Assembly (NCBI GenBank): GCA_035294245.1 | Contig: DATGLG010000026.1 | Coordinates: forward strand, 1 to 55,719 | Length of the DNA stretch: 55,719 nucleotides | Origin: DATGLG01 sp035294245 | GTDB lineage: Bacteria > Pseudomonadota > Alphaproteobacteria > JACZXZ01 | Direction of reading: 5' to 3' | Shown: one piece after another, positions 1-9,574 of the stretch | Numbering within the stretch: the stretch's first letter is position 1 | Layout of the letters: every line of letters begins with the position of its first letter | Program-made: the position numbers and the translations under genes | The notes under the pieces: model-generated | Seen by the model: only the letters and a program-made list of their open reading frames with translations | Databases searched by the model: none | Told to the model about the DNA's origin: nothing

Positions 1-177
1 GCGCTACGGCATGCACACATCTCAGTCTGCACTCTCCCCCTCGTCATTCCCGCGGAAGCGGGAATCCAGTATTTCCGCGGAAAACCTGGATTCCGGCTCT
101 CCGCTGCGCTCCGGCCGGAATGACGGCTATTCCTTTGGAAGTGGCGCCCATCCAGACTTGTGTGCATGCCGTAGCGC
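1..177. repeat. Palindromic repeat flanked by 19-bp inverted repeats
   Basis: The first 19 bases (gcgctacggcatgcacaca) recur as an exact reverse complement at 159-177. Between them is a second palindromic core, with cgtcattcccgcg near 43 and ccggccggaatgacg near 112-125, and arms reading gaatccag / ctggattc. The same core recurs near 55437-55547 and in part elsewhere. The arm may continue left of base 1. Nothing here looks coding; the frame open across it follows the repeat. Confidence 0.7.
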
Positions 178-227
178 TTTCGCGGGAATGACAAGGTTGT
201 CACCCCGACTCAACAAAACATCCCGCC

Positions 228-692
228 CTAATCCTCGCCGGCGAGGCGCTTGTGGGGACGTGCGGCCATCTCGAGGGCCTGCAGCAGAAAGCGCTGCCGC
301 GCCTGGACGCTCGGCGTCCAGCGATAGCGCTCGGCGAGACGGCGGCGGAGGAGCGCGCGATTGGCGCCGATGATGCCTTGCGCGGCGGCCTCGCGGTCGG
401 CCCGAATGGCGGTGCGGAAGGCGCGAAGGATCACGCCGCCGTTGCGCTCCACGGTGCCGTCCTCGGCGACGGGGAAGCGCAGGAAGCGCGGCGCGCGGCA
501 GCTGGTCACGCCACCGCCGCCGAGCGCGATGGCAATATGGCCGAGCAGGATCTCGCCGCCGGCGAGGTCAAGCCGGCGCGGCCGCAGGAAGAGATGCATG
601 GCCGCGAAGAGCCAGCTCTCGCCGTCATATTCGGCCGAGAGATAGGCGAGCTTCGCGGCGGACGAGATCGAAGGCAGGAACATCGGCGCCAT
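228..692 (-). CDS. Conserved-looking hypothetical protein downstream of lon
   Basis: A 154-residue reading from an ATG at 692 to TAG at 228. A longer start at 767 adds an Arg/Gly/Pro-rich leader that looks like read-through rather than protein. The product has a mixed hydrophobic N-terminal half (YLSAEYDGESWLFAAMHLF) and an Arg-rich helical C-terminal half. I see no signal peptide, clear membrane helix or known catalytic motif. It follows lon on the same strand after about 146 bases, so it could be the tail of the same transcript, but no ribosome site is obvious at 692. I do not recognise the family. Codon use matches the neighbours, which favours a real gene. Confidence 0.5.
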   Translation of the reverse strand: MAPMFLPSISSAAKLAYLSAEYDGESWLFAAMHLFLRPRRLDLAGGEILLGHIAIALGGGGVTSCRAPRFLRFPVAEDGTVERNGGVILRAFRTAIRADREAAAQGIIGANRALLRRRLAERYRWTPSVQARQRFLLQALEMAARPHKRLAGED

Positions 693-838
693 CCACGCAG
701 CGGGTGTCGGGGCCGCGGGCGGTGCGCCCCTCCCGCGGCGGCTGCCGAACGATGCGCCTTTTCTCACTGCGCGAATTGATCCAGCGCAATCGGGGCAACG
801 CCCCGGAAGGCCGTGGCTCCCAAGCGCCGCCCCCGGGC

Positions 839-3238
<2,400 letters not shown>

Positions 3239-3258
3239 TTGGATATCCGGCGTTCCGG

Positions 3259-3663
3259 TCAAGCGAGCTTGCGGAGGGAGAGCTTGAGACAGCCCTCCGA
3301 CAGCTCGCGCTGGACGAGCTCGTAGCGGCCCGGCGGCAGCTCGATGCGGCGCTCGAAGCGGCCGAAGGGAATCTCGAGGCGGCGGACCACGGCGCGCCGC
3401 ATGGCGGCGTGGGGGCGGCGCTCCCCGGCGATGACGAGCCCGCCGGGGACGAAGCTCGCCTCGAGCCCCGCGGGGTCGACGCCGGGGAGCGCGATCTCGA
3501 TGAAGAGCCCGTCATCGGTCTCGATCACATCGCAGGGCGGCTCCCAGCATGGCTGCGGCGTCTCCGCGCCGAGCTGGAAGAAGCGGCGCTGCAGGCGCTC
3601 GGCGCGGTCGAGGAGCTCGGACGCCTCGATCCACATGCGGAAGGCGGGCGATCGTGGGGGCAT
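3259..3663 (-). CDS. Hsp20/alpha-crystallin family small heat-shock protein
   Basis: A 134-residue ATP-independent holdase chaperone. The alpha-crystallin domain runs from about residue 40 (CDVIETDDGLFIEIALPGVD) to the end, with beta-strand segments LVIAGERR and FGRFERRIELP. The C-terminal IXI-like anchor is not obvious. ATG at 3663 is preceded by AGAGGAAA at a suitable distance. Its stop overlaps the farthest-upstream possible lon start by bases, so chaperone and protease are probably co-translated. This agrees with the known co-regulation of the two families under heat shock, though no certain heat-shock sigma promoter was found. Confidence 0.9.
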   Translation of the reverse strand: MPPRSPAFRMWIEASELLDRAERLQRRFFQLGAETPQPCWEPPCDVIETDDGLFIEIALPGVDPAGLEASFVPGGLVIAGERRPHAAMRRAVVRRLEIPFGRFERRIELPPGRYELVQRELSEGCLKLSLRKLA

Positions 3664-3687
3664 GGCTCGTTTCCTCTGGCGATCCGC

Positions 3688-3777
3688 TCACGCCCCGTGG
3701 CGGGCGGGTGCTTTCTTGCGCGAAATGAGCGATGGAAGGGAAGGCGCGCCGGCGAGGGCGAGGCGGCTCAGCGTCAT
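3688..3777 (-). CDS. Possible 29-codon leader ORF upstream of hsp20
   Basis: An ATG at 3777 opens a 29-codon frame (begins MTLSRLALAG, ends RHGA) closing at 3688, 24 bases before the hsp20 ATG. Upstream is GAAAGGACCGATC, a good Shine-Dalgarno with 7-8 base spacing, which is better than many genes here. The peptide has a hydrophobic N-terminal half and a basic tail. It could be a regulatory leader, a tiny protein or chance. The frame and ribosome site are visible; a role is inference only. Confidence 0.35.
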   Translation of the reverse strand: MTLSRLALAGAPSLPSLISRKKAPARHGA

Positions 3778-3854
3778 GATCGGTCCTTTCTTTGGCCCCC
3801 TCCTCAGAGGCGGGCGAGAACCGCGGACCCCTTATGGGCATCCGCCAGGAGCTT

Positions 3855-3883
3855 TATGTAGGAAGCCGGCCGCGCGTCGTGAA
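3855..3883 (-). promoter_or_regulatory. Candidate sigma-70-like promoter for the hsp20-lon operon
   Basis: Read on the minus strand: TTCACG (3883-3878), exactly 17 bases, then TACATA (3860-3855). This is a moderate match to -35/-10 consensus, about 80 bases ahead of the possible leader ORF and 190 ahead of hsp20. A nearby CCCATA resembles a heat-shock -10, but I could not place a matching -35. Sequence resemblance only. Confidence 0.3.
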
Positions 3884-4048
3884 GATGTCCGCCGCGCGAG
3901 CGCTGCGCATGACGGGCTTGCCCCTCGCGCAGGCGCTCGCCATGCTGGCCCGCCTGGGTGCAGCACAACACGCGCCCGCAACGTGCCGCCGGCCTTCCAT
4001 ATCATCTCCATCTGGATCGCCCGGCGCCGAAGGCAAGGAGGCCCGGCC

Positions 4049-4735
4049 GTGAGCATTGATTACGAGGTGATCGTCAAAGGCAACAACCTGGCGCTTCGCG
4101 AAGGCTTCTTGGCGCTCGCCAATGTCACCCTCGTCTCGACGCCGGACGGCCCGATCCTCTTCGACGTGGGCCATTACTGCAATCGCCCAGCGCTGCTGAA
4201 CGGCCTCGCCCGGCGCGGGGTCGCGCCCGGCGCCCTCGCGGCGGTGTTCCTCTCCCATCTCCATTTCGACCACTGCAACAACATCGACCTCTTTCGGAAC
4301 GCCAAGGTCTTCGTCAGCCGGCGGGAATGGGACTATGCGAGGTCGCCCCATGCCCAAGACATCTTCGTGCCCTGGCTCATCCACGAGCAGCTCCAGAAGC
4401 ACAAGGTCGAGTTCCTCGACGGCGAGACGCGTCTCGCCGCGGGCGTGCGCTGCCTGCCGGCGCCGGGCCATACGCCCGGCAGCTACGCGCTCGTGCTCGA
4501 CACCGCCTCCAAAGGGCGCGTCGTCCTGGCCGGGGACGCCATCAAATATGCGAAGGAGACGCTGACTCGCTGCAGCGACGATTGCTACGACTCGCCGGAG
4601 GCGTCGCGGGCATCGATCGAGCGGCTGCTCGCCTTGGGCGACCGCATCGTGCCGGGGCATTTCCCCGAGCTCATCAGGCGCGACGGCGCCTTCGTCTGGG
4701 ACGACAAGGTAGAGTTCCCGATCCTCGTGCGCTGA
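4049..4735 (+). CDS. MBL-fold metallo-hydrolase (lactonase-like)
   Basis: A 228-residue single-domain metallo-beta-lactamase-fold protein. The metal motif HxHxDH is present as SHLHFDHCNN near residue 72. A second histidine is in PAPGHTPGSY, Asp in VLAGDAIKYA, and the last His in IVPGHFPEL. GTG at 4049 was chosen because AAGGAGG sits 7 bases before it; the frame stays open far upstream but that part looks non-coding. The layout is like AttM/AiiA-type N-acyl-homoserine lactonases and related hydrolases, but substrate cannot be read from sequence. It is a lone plus-strand gene converging on the kinase gene, with 8 bases between their stops. Confidence 0.85.
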   Translation: MSIDYEVIVKGNNLALREGFLALANVTLVSTPDGPILFDVGHYCNRPALLNGLARRGVAPGALAAVFLSHLHFDHCNNIDLFRNAKVFVSRREWDYARSPHAQDIFVPWLIHEQLQKHKVEFLDGETRLAAGVRCLPAPGHTPGSYALVLDTASKGRVVLAGDAIKYAKETLTRCSDDCYDSPEASRASIERLLALGDRIVPGHFPELIRRDGAFVWDDKVEFPILVR

Positions 4736-4743
4736 CGCGAAGG

Positions 4744-6432
4744 CTAGGCCGCGCGCGGGATCGCGCGCGAAGGCGGGAAGCGGACGGTCACGGTCGTGCC
4801 GCTGCCGGGCCGGCTCGCCAGCGACAGCGACCCGCCATGGAGCTCCGCGAAGGATTTCGAGAGCGGCAGCCCCAGCCCGGTGCCGCCATGGCGTCGCGTC
4901 AGCGCGCTTTCCGCCTGCCCGAAGGGCATGAGGACCATCGGAATGTCGCCGGGTGCGATGCCAATGCCGGTATCGCGCACCTCGACCACGATTCCCTCGG
5001 CTGCCGCGTCGTTCGCCGTGACGGTAATCCGGCCGCCGGCGGGCGTGAACTTCGCCGCGTTGCTGAGCAGGTTGATGAAGATTTGCCGAATCAGGCGCTC
5101 GTCGCCGTAGAGCAAGGGCAGGCCGGGCTCGTCGAGAACGTCGATGGTGAGGCGCCCTTCGCTCGCGCGCGGCGATACCAGCCGAACTGACGAGCGGATC
5201 GCCTCGCCGAGGTCGAGACGGGTCTCGTGCAGCTCGATCTTGCCGGCCTCGACCTTCGCCATGTCGAGAATGTCGTTGATGATGCCGAGGAGATGCTGGC
5301 CGCTCGCATTGATATCGCGCGCATAGGCCTCGTAGCGCGCATTGCCGAGCGGGCCGAAGCGCCCGTTCGCGAGGATATCCGAGAAGCCGATGATGGCGTT
5401 GAGCGGAGTGCGCAGCTCGTGGCTCATATTGGCCAGGAACTCGCTCTTGGCCTGGTTGGCGAGGTCGGCCGCCTCCTTCGCCGCGCGCAGATCCCTCTCC
5501 GCCAGCTTCCTCTCGCCGATCTCGCGCTCGAGCTGCCCGTTGATGGCGCTCAGCTCGGCGGTGCGCAGGGCCACCCGCTGCTCGAGCTCATCGCGGGCGC
5601 TCACAAGCTCGCGCCGGACCGCCATGAGCTGCTCGTTCTGCGCGCGAAGCTGCGCGTTGATCTCGTCGAGCTCCCTGATCTTCTGCAGTGCCACCTTTTG
5701 GATCTGGCGGCGACTGAGCTTCCCGATCTTCTCCGAATCGAGCAGCTTGCCGGGCAGCAGGTTGACCACCACGGGGAAGGCATCCAGCCCGCTATAGCCG
5801 GCGGCCACCTCGTCATAGCCTTGCTCGAAAAACGCGCGCGCGCGGATCTCGCCGAGCTTCGTCTCCAGGTAGGCATGGAGGTCGCGCGCAAGCCGGAAAA
5901 AGAGCAGGACCCATTCCCGCTCGCTGCGCGGCGGCTCGGGCGCCAAATCGAACGGGACGGGTGCCGGCGCTTCCGGCGCGGCGGTCAGCCAGGCGGCGAG
6001 GCCCGCGAGGAAGTCCTTGCCCGCCGCCCCAAGCAAGGCCGTCGCGTGATTTGCGACCCCGAGCAGCAGGCGGCGGCAGAGCAGGAACTCCTGGCGCTCC
6101 GGTCGCGCAAAGATGAGCGCGAAATCGGGCCAGGCGAGCAGCGGCGCAAAATGCTCCTCAACGGCCCGCTGCAGGTGGGCAGGTGTGACGCGGGGCGCCG
6201 CCGCGTCGACCACGGCGCGCGCGAGCGCCAGATAGACGGCGGGCAGCTCGGCCCGCTGGCGTGTCGGCGGCAGCACCTTGAACCTGGCGAGCTGCGCCTG
6301 GAGCGATTCGGGAACGCCGTGGGGCGCGAGCAGGGTCTCGAGATAATGGACGAGTGCTGCGCAGGCCTGCTGTGCATCCGGCGGCTTACTCTCCGGAACC
6401 GGAATCCGAAATGGGCGCCAGCGTCGCCACAC
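4744..6432 (-). CDS. Hybrid-less sensor histidine kinase with novel N-terminal region
   Basis: A 562-residue protein from a GTG at 6432. Residues 1-240 match no domain I recognise and contain no clear membrane segment. Residues about 245-330 form a long coiled coil (heptads around LRAQNEQLMAVRRELV). Then comes HisKA with SHELRTPLNAIIGF (phospho-His near 338), and HATPase_c with N box NLLSNAAKFTP, G1 DTGIGI and G2 GGTGLGL. There is no receiver domain and no response regulator gene nearby. It starts 6 bases after the stop of a small membrane protein gene, so the two are probably one operon and the membrane protein may be a sensory partner. That link is inference. Confidence 0.88.
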   Translation of the reverse strand: MWRRWRPFRIPVPESKPPDAQQACAALVHYLETLLAPHGVPESLQAQLARFKVLPPTRQRAELPAVYLALARAVVDAAAPRVTPAHLQRAVEEHFAPLLAWPDFALIFARPERQEFLLCRRLLLGVANHATALLGAAGKDFLAGLAAWLTAAPEAPAPVPFDLAPEPPRSEREWVLLFFRLARDLHAYLETKLGEIRARAFFEQGYDEVAAGYSGLDAFPVVVNLLPGKLLDSEKIGKLSRRQIQKVALQKIRELDEINAQLRAQNEQLMAVRRELVSARDELEQRVALRTAELSAINGQLEREIGERKLAERDLRAAKEAADLANQAKSEFLANMSHELRTPLNAIIGFSDILANGRFGPLGNARYEAYARDINASGQHLLGIINDILDMAKVEAGKIELHETRLDLGEAIRSSVRLVSPRASEGRLTIDVLDEPGLPLLYGDERLIRQIFINLLSNAAKFTPAGGRITVTANDAAAEGIVVEVRDTGIGIAPGDIPMVLMPFGQAESALTRRHGGTGLGLPLSKSFAELHGGSLSLASRPGSGTTVTVRFPPSRAIPRAA

Positions 6433-6438
6433 CGCCCG

Positions 6439-6765
6439 TCACGCCTTGCTGGCCCTGTAGATGCTGTGGAACCCCGTGCCCACCAGGACCCATGAGGCGA
6501 TCAGCGCGATCACCCACATGACGGCGCCCAGCGTCGCGCCAAAGAGATCGCTGAGCAGATTCGTGCCGAATCCCATATCCACCATCATCAGGATATGGCC
6601 GACCGCCATGACGAGCATGCCGGCCGCGATTAGGGCCATGCCGCGCCCGAAAATGCCGCCGCGCAGCGCGCCGGCGGTGCGCAGTGCGTAACCGATCGCC
6701 AGCACGAGGAACGGGATCTCGAAAACGCCGAGGATGACGGAGGAGTTCATCATGGCGTGAGTCAT
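6439..6765 (-). CDS. Small integral membrane protein, probable operon partner of the kinase
   Basis: 108 residues with three predicted membrane helices: about residues 9-28 (SSVILGVFEIPFLVLAIGYA), 42-62 (GMALIAAGMLVMAVGHILMM) and 76-99. ATG at 6765 is preceded by GGGAGG at 5-6 bases. The stop is 6 bases from the start of the histidine kinase. I do not recognise a family. The helix-rich small size and tight spacing to a soluble kinase suggest a membrane anchor or signal input, but no motif proves it. Confidence 0.75.
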   Translation of the reverse strand: MTHAMMNSSVILGVFEIPFLVLAIGYALRTAGALRGGIFGRGMALIAAGMLVMAVGHILMMVDMGFGTNLLSDLFGATLGAVMWVIALIASWVLVGTGFHSIYRASKA

Positions 6766-6853
6766 CTGCGCCTCCCCAAGCGAACCACGTCCCCCATCCT
6801 TGCAAAGCGATCTTTAACAATGGGTTAAGCATGGGGCCACGCGGCGCCCGCGC

Positions 6854-7672
6854 TCAGAGTGCGGCGAGCTGCGCGTTGGCGAGGTCGGTGATCAGCATAT
6901 GGCCGGGGAAATGGGAGATGAAGACGGGCGGCTTCGCGGCTTCGACGACCGATTGGGGGGTGACGCCGCAGGCCCAGAACACGGGCAGCTCGCCCGCGCG
7001 CACCTCGCTCGCGTCGCCGTAATCGGGGCGATGGAGGTCGGCGATGCCGATGGCCTCGGGCAGGCCGAGATGCACCGGGGCGCCGTGAACATTCGGGAAG
7101 CGCGAGGTGATCTGGATCGCCCGGATCGCATCGGCGGGGGTGAAGGGCCGCATCGAGACGACGAGCTTGCCGCGGAAGCGCTCCGTCGCGGCCGTGTCGA
7201 TATTGGTGCGGAACATCGGCACGGTGACGCCCTGGTCGATATGGCGGATGCGCAGGCCCGCCTCGACCAGCGCCTGCTCGAAGGAGAAGGAGCAGCCGAG
7301 GACGAAGGCGACGAGATCGTCGCGCCACCGGTGCCTGATATCGGTCGGGCTCTCCACCGCGACGCCGTTCTCGAAGACACGGTAGCGCGGCACGTCGCTG
7401 CGGATGTCGATGTCGCGCCCGAGCGTCGGCAGGGCGGGATCGCCGGGGCGGCCGACGGCAAGGACGGGGCAGGGCTTCGGGTTCTGCAGGCAGAAGCGCA
7501 GAAACTCGTCGGCCCAATCCGCCGGCAGGATCGCCACATTGCCCTGCACCTTCCCAGGTGCGAGGCCAGAGGTCTGCCCGGCATAGTCGCCGCGACGGAT
7601 GCGCGCGCGGATGGCGGCAGCGTCGAGATGCTCGTCGGCCATGGGAGCTTTCTGGCGCAAGGCTGTCGGCAT
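6854..7672 (-). CDS. DUF1445-family hydro-lyase (D-glutamate cyclase-like)
   Basis: A 272-residue protein of the DUF1445 family. Some members convert D-glutamate to 5-oxo-D-proline; others are annotated only as putative hydro-lyases. Family signatures visible are GLAPGKVQGNVAILP near residue 30, FVLGCSFSFEQAL in the middle, VSMRPFTPADAIRAIQITSRF, and near the C-terminus FWACGVTPQSV and ISHFPGHMLITDL. ATG at 7672 follows a perfect AGGAGGTG; the frame extends upstream as an Arg-rich artefact. It diverges from a P1-family peptidase gene with about 130 bases between starts, suggesting joint use in D-amino-acid or amide scavenging (inference). Confidence 0.88.
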   Translation of the reverse strand: MPTALRQKAPMADEHLDAAAIRARIRRGDYAGQTSGLAPGKVQGNVAILPADWADEFLRFCLQNPKPCPVLAVGRPGDPALPTLGRDIDIRSDVPRYRVFENGVAVESPTDIRHRWRDDLVAFVLGCSFSFEQALVEAGLRIRHIDQGVTVPMFRTNIDTAATERFRGKLVVSMRPFTPADAIRAIQITSRFPNVHGAPVHLGLPEAIGIADLHRPDYGDASEVRAGELPVFWACGVTPQSVVEAAKPPVFISHFPGHMLITDLANAQLAAL

Positions 7673-7805
7673 AAGCACCTCCTTGGCTCGTCGGGACACT
7701 ATATGGCCTCGACGGGAGGAAGCAAACACGCCGCGCCTTCTTGACGGGCGCTGCGCGCCGCTGCGATAACCCGGCCGATTTCCGCCGCTTGAGGGGAGCC
7801 GCATC

Positions 7806-8888
7806 ATGGCACGGGCGCGACTGCGCGATCTCGGATTGACCGTCGGCGTGCTGCCGACGGGGGAGCTCAACGCCATCACCGACGTCGCCGGCGTCGAGGT
7901 CGGCTATAGCACCGTGATCGCGGACACGCCGCGGGTGGTGCGCACGGGCGTCACCGCGATCTGGCCGCGCCGCGATATCTGGACCGATTACGTCTTCGCC
8001 GGCACCTTCTCCTTCAACGGCAATGGCGAGATGACCGGCCTGCCTTGGATCGCCGAGCAGGGCACGCTCGGCGCCCCCATCGGCATCACCAACACCTACC
8101 AGGTCGGCATCGTGCGCGACGCCATCTGCGCGCTCGCCGTCCGCGACGGCGCCTCGCAGCTCTTTCACCTGCCCGTCGTCGCCGAGACCTATGACGGCTG
8201 GCTGAGCGACATCCAGGGCTTTGCGCTCACGCAAGCGCATGCCCTCGCGGCCTTCGATTCCGCGAAGGGCGGGCCGATCGCCGAGGGCAATGTCGGCGGC
8301 GGTGCCGGCATGATCTGCCACGAGTTCAAGGGCGGCACCGGCACCGCCTCACGGGTGGTGACGGTCGATGACGCCCGTTACACCGTTGGGGCGCTGGTCC
8401 AGGCGAATTACGGGCTGCGCGACCTGCTGCGGGTGGGCGGCGTTCCCGTCGGCCGCGAGATCGGCCCCGATGTCGTCCCGGCCCATCGCTCCGGCAGCTC
8501 GTCGGGCGAGGCCGGCTCGATCATCGTCATTCTCGCCACCGACGCCCCGCTCCTGCCGATCCAGTGCCAGCGGCTGGCGCGGCGCGCGACGACGGGCCTC
8601 GCCTGGGTCGGGGGCATCGGCGCCAATGGCAGCGGCGACATCTTCCTCGCCTTCGCGACGGGGAATCACCTTGGCCAGACGGAGACGATCACAAACGTGC
8701 GGATGCTCGCCCCGGCGGCCATGGACGGGCTCTTCCGGGCCGCGGCGGAGGCGACCGAGGAGGCGATCCTCAATGCCCTCTGCATGGCCGAGACCATGAC
8801 CGGCCGCGAGGGGCGCGTCGTCCATGCGCTGCCTCTCGATCGTCTTCAGAGCGTGATGCGGCGCTATCGGCCGGAGCTGCGCGGCTAG
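7806..8888 (+). CDS. P1-family (DmpA/L-aminopeptidase D-esterase) peptidase
   Basis: A 360-residue N-terminal-nucleophile peptidase of family S58. Family features: N-terminal LRDLGLTVGVLPTGELNAITDVAGVEVGY, the Gly-rich loop NVGGGAGM near 160, and the self-cleavage site before the catalytic serine in GEAGSIIVILATDAPL near 237-240. Autoproteolysis normally yields two chains that pack together. Known members release N-terminal residues including D-Ala amides or beta-peptides; the actual substrate here is unknown. ATG at 7806 is preceded by GAGGGGAG. There is no signal peptide. Divergent neighbour: the DUF1445 enzyme. Confidence 0.92.
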   Translation: MARARLRDLGLTVGVLPTGELNAITDVAGVEVGYSTVIADTPRVVRTGVTAIWPRRDIWTDYVFAGTFSFNGNGEMTGLPWIAEQGTLGAPIGITNTYQVGIVRDAICALAVRDGASQLFHLPVVAETYDGWLSDIQGFALTQAHALAAFDSAKGGPIAEGNVGGGAGMICHEFKGGTGTASRVVTVDDARYTVGALVQANYGLRDLLRVGGVPVGREIGPDVVPAHRSGSSSGEAGSIIVILATDAPLLPIQCQRLARRATTGLAWVGGIGANGSGDIFLAFATGNHLGQTETITNVRMLAPAAMDGLFRAAAEATEEAILNALCMAETMTGREGRVVHALPLDRLQSVMRRYRPELRG

Positions 8889-8957
8889 CACTTCTGCGCG
8901 TAATCCACGATCGTCATCGTAAGGCCGCAGAGCGGGAGCATAAGAGCGCTCTCTTTG

Positions 8958-9080
8958 TGGTGGTCATGGCGAGGACCGCGAGTGCAGCGAGTGGGACGAA
9001 GCCATCCAGAACCTCCACGAAAACTGGATCGCCACGTCCCACGCCACCTCGCTTTCGCTCGGCGTCGTGGTCCTCGCGAT
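8958..9080. repeat. Interspersed palindromic repeat (family B)
   Basis: Arms gtcatggcgaggaccgcg and the reverse-complementary ggtcctcgcgatga enclose an inner pair catccag / ctggat. The same design with diverged sequence is found near 15817-15925, 18266-18420, 34693-34800, 51091-51182 and 52025-52140. This copy lies between the P1 peptidase gene and the IS1111-type remnant and is not coding. Confidence 0.7.
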
Positions 9081-9086
9081 GATGGG

Positions 9087-9541
9087 GTGGACGGCCCCTG
9101 CATCCGAGGCATTGGTGTGCCATAAAGGTGGTCGTTTGCGAGAACGCCACAAAGGAGGGGACCGTCCATGAAGAAGGTTAGCAGATTGGGCTGGATATTG
9201 CGAAGCGGGTGTTCCAGGTCGATGGCGGGGATGCTGGTCAGCGGCGAGGCCTACAAGCCGCGCGCCGCCAGAACCTGAAAGCCCAGGACCCGAAAGCCCA
9301 GGACCCAAAAGCAGCGAGCTTGCGAGGGCGATGGAACGTGATGAGCACCAGCGGGACACCGGATCGGCAAAACCCTCTGCTGTCATCGGGCCGCGTGCCC
9401 GTCGCGATGATGCGGGAGCCGATCGGCGGATCTCATCAAGGCCAGCGGTCATCAAAACCGCACCCAAAGGCCGGACACATGACCGCTCCCGTCTTGCGCG
9501 CTCACACGTCACTTCCCCCTTGCATCGCAGGGGCCGTCCAC
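9087..9541 (+). mobile_element. Internally deleted IS1111/IS110-type insertion sequence
   Basis: Exact 15-bp inverted repeats mark the ends: gtggacggcccctgc at 9087-9101 and its reverse complement at 9527-9541. Subterminal repeats of this kind are typical of the IS1111 subgroup of IS110. Left of the relic transposase is a short leader ending in GGAGGGGACCGTCC. The first ~20 transposase codons are present, then almost all of the gene is missing. The right ~220 bases correspond to the segment downstream of the transposase, where IS1111-group elements encode their guide (seek) RNA. Two 15-bp tandem units lie at 9276-9305. There is no intact gene in this 455-bp stretch. Confidence 0.65.
9168..9246 (+). 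pseudogene. IS1111/IS110 transposase N-terminal relic
   Basis: ATG at 9168 with GGAGGGG upstream begins MKKVSRLG; then a one-base loss shifts the frame. In the next frame the sequence reads GLDIAKRVFQVDGGDA, the conserved N-terminal DEDD-transposase segment with its first catalytic Asp. After about 25 residues similarity stops at the deletion junction. The frame then runs on through non-transposase sequence to a stop near 9547. The rest of the usual ~320-400 residue protein is absent. Confidence 0.7.
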
Positions 9542-9574
9542 ACATGACACTCGCGGGGACCTGCAATGAACGCC

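Noticed and set aside
11..373. Frame across the first repeat
   Set aside because: Starts in a palindromic repeat and reads into the antisense of the hypothetical gene; no ribosome site or family similarity.
3780..3860. Heat-shock sigma (RpoH) promoter for hsp20-lon
   Set aside because: A CCCATA -10-like sequence is present but no matching -35 at a proper distance; left as a possibility only.
9209..9547. 112-codon frame inside the IS1111 relic, as a functional gene
   Set aside because: Only its first ~15 residues are transposase-like; the remainder is translated non-coding element sequence.
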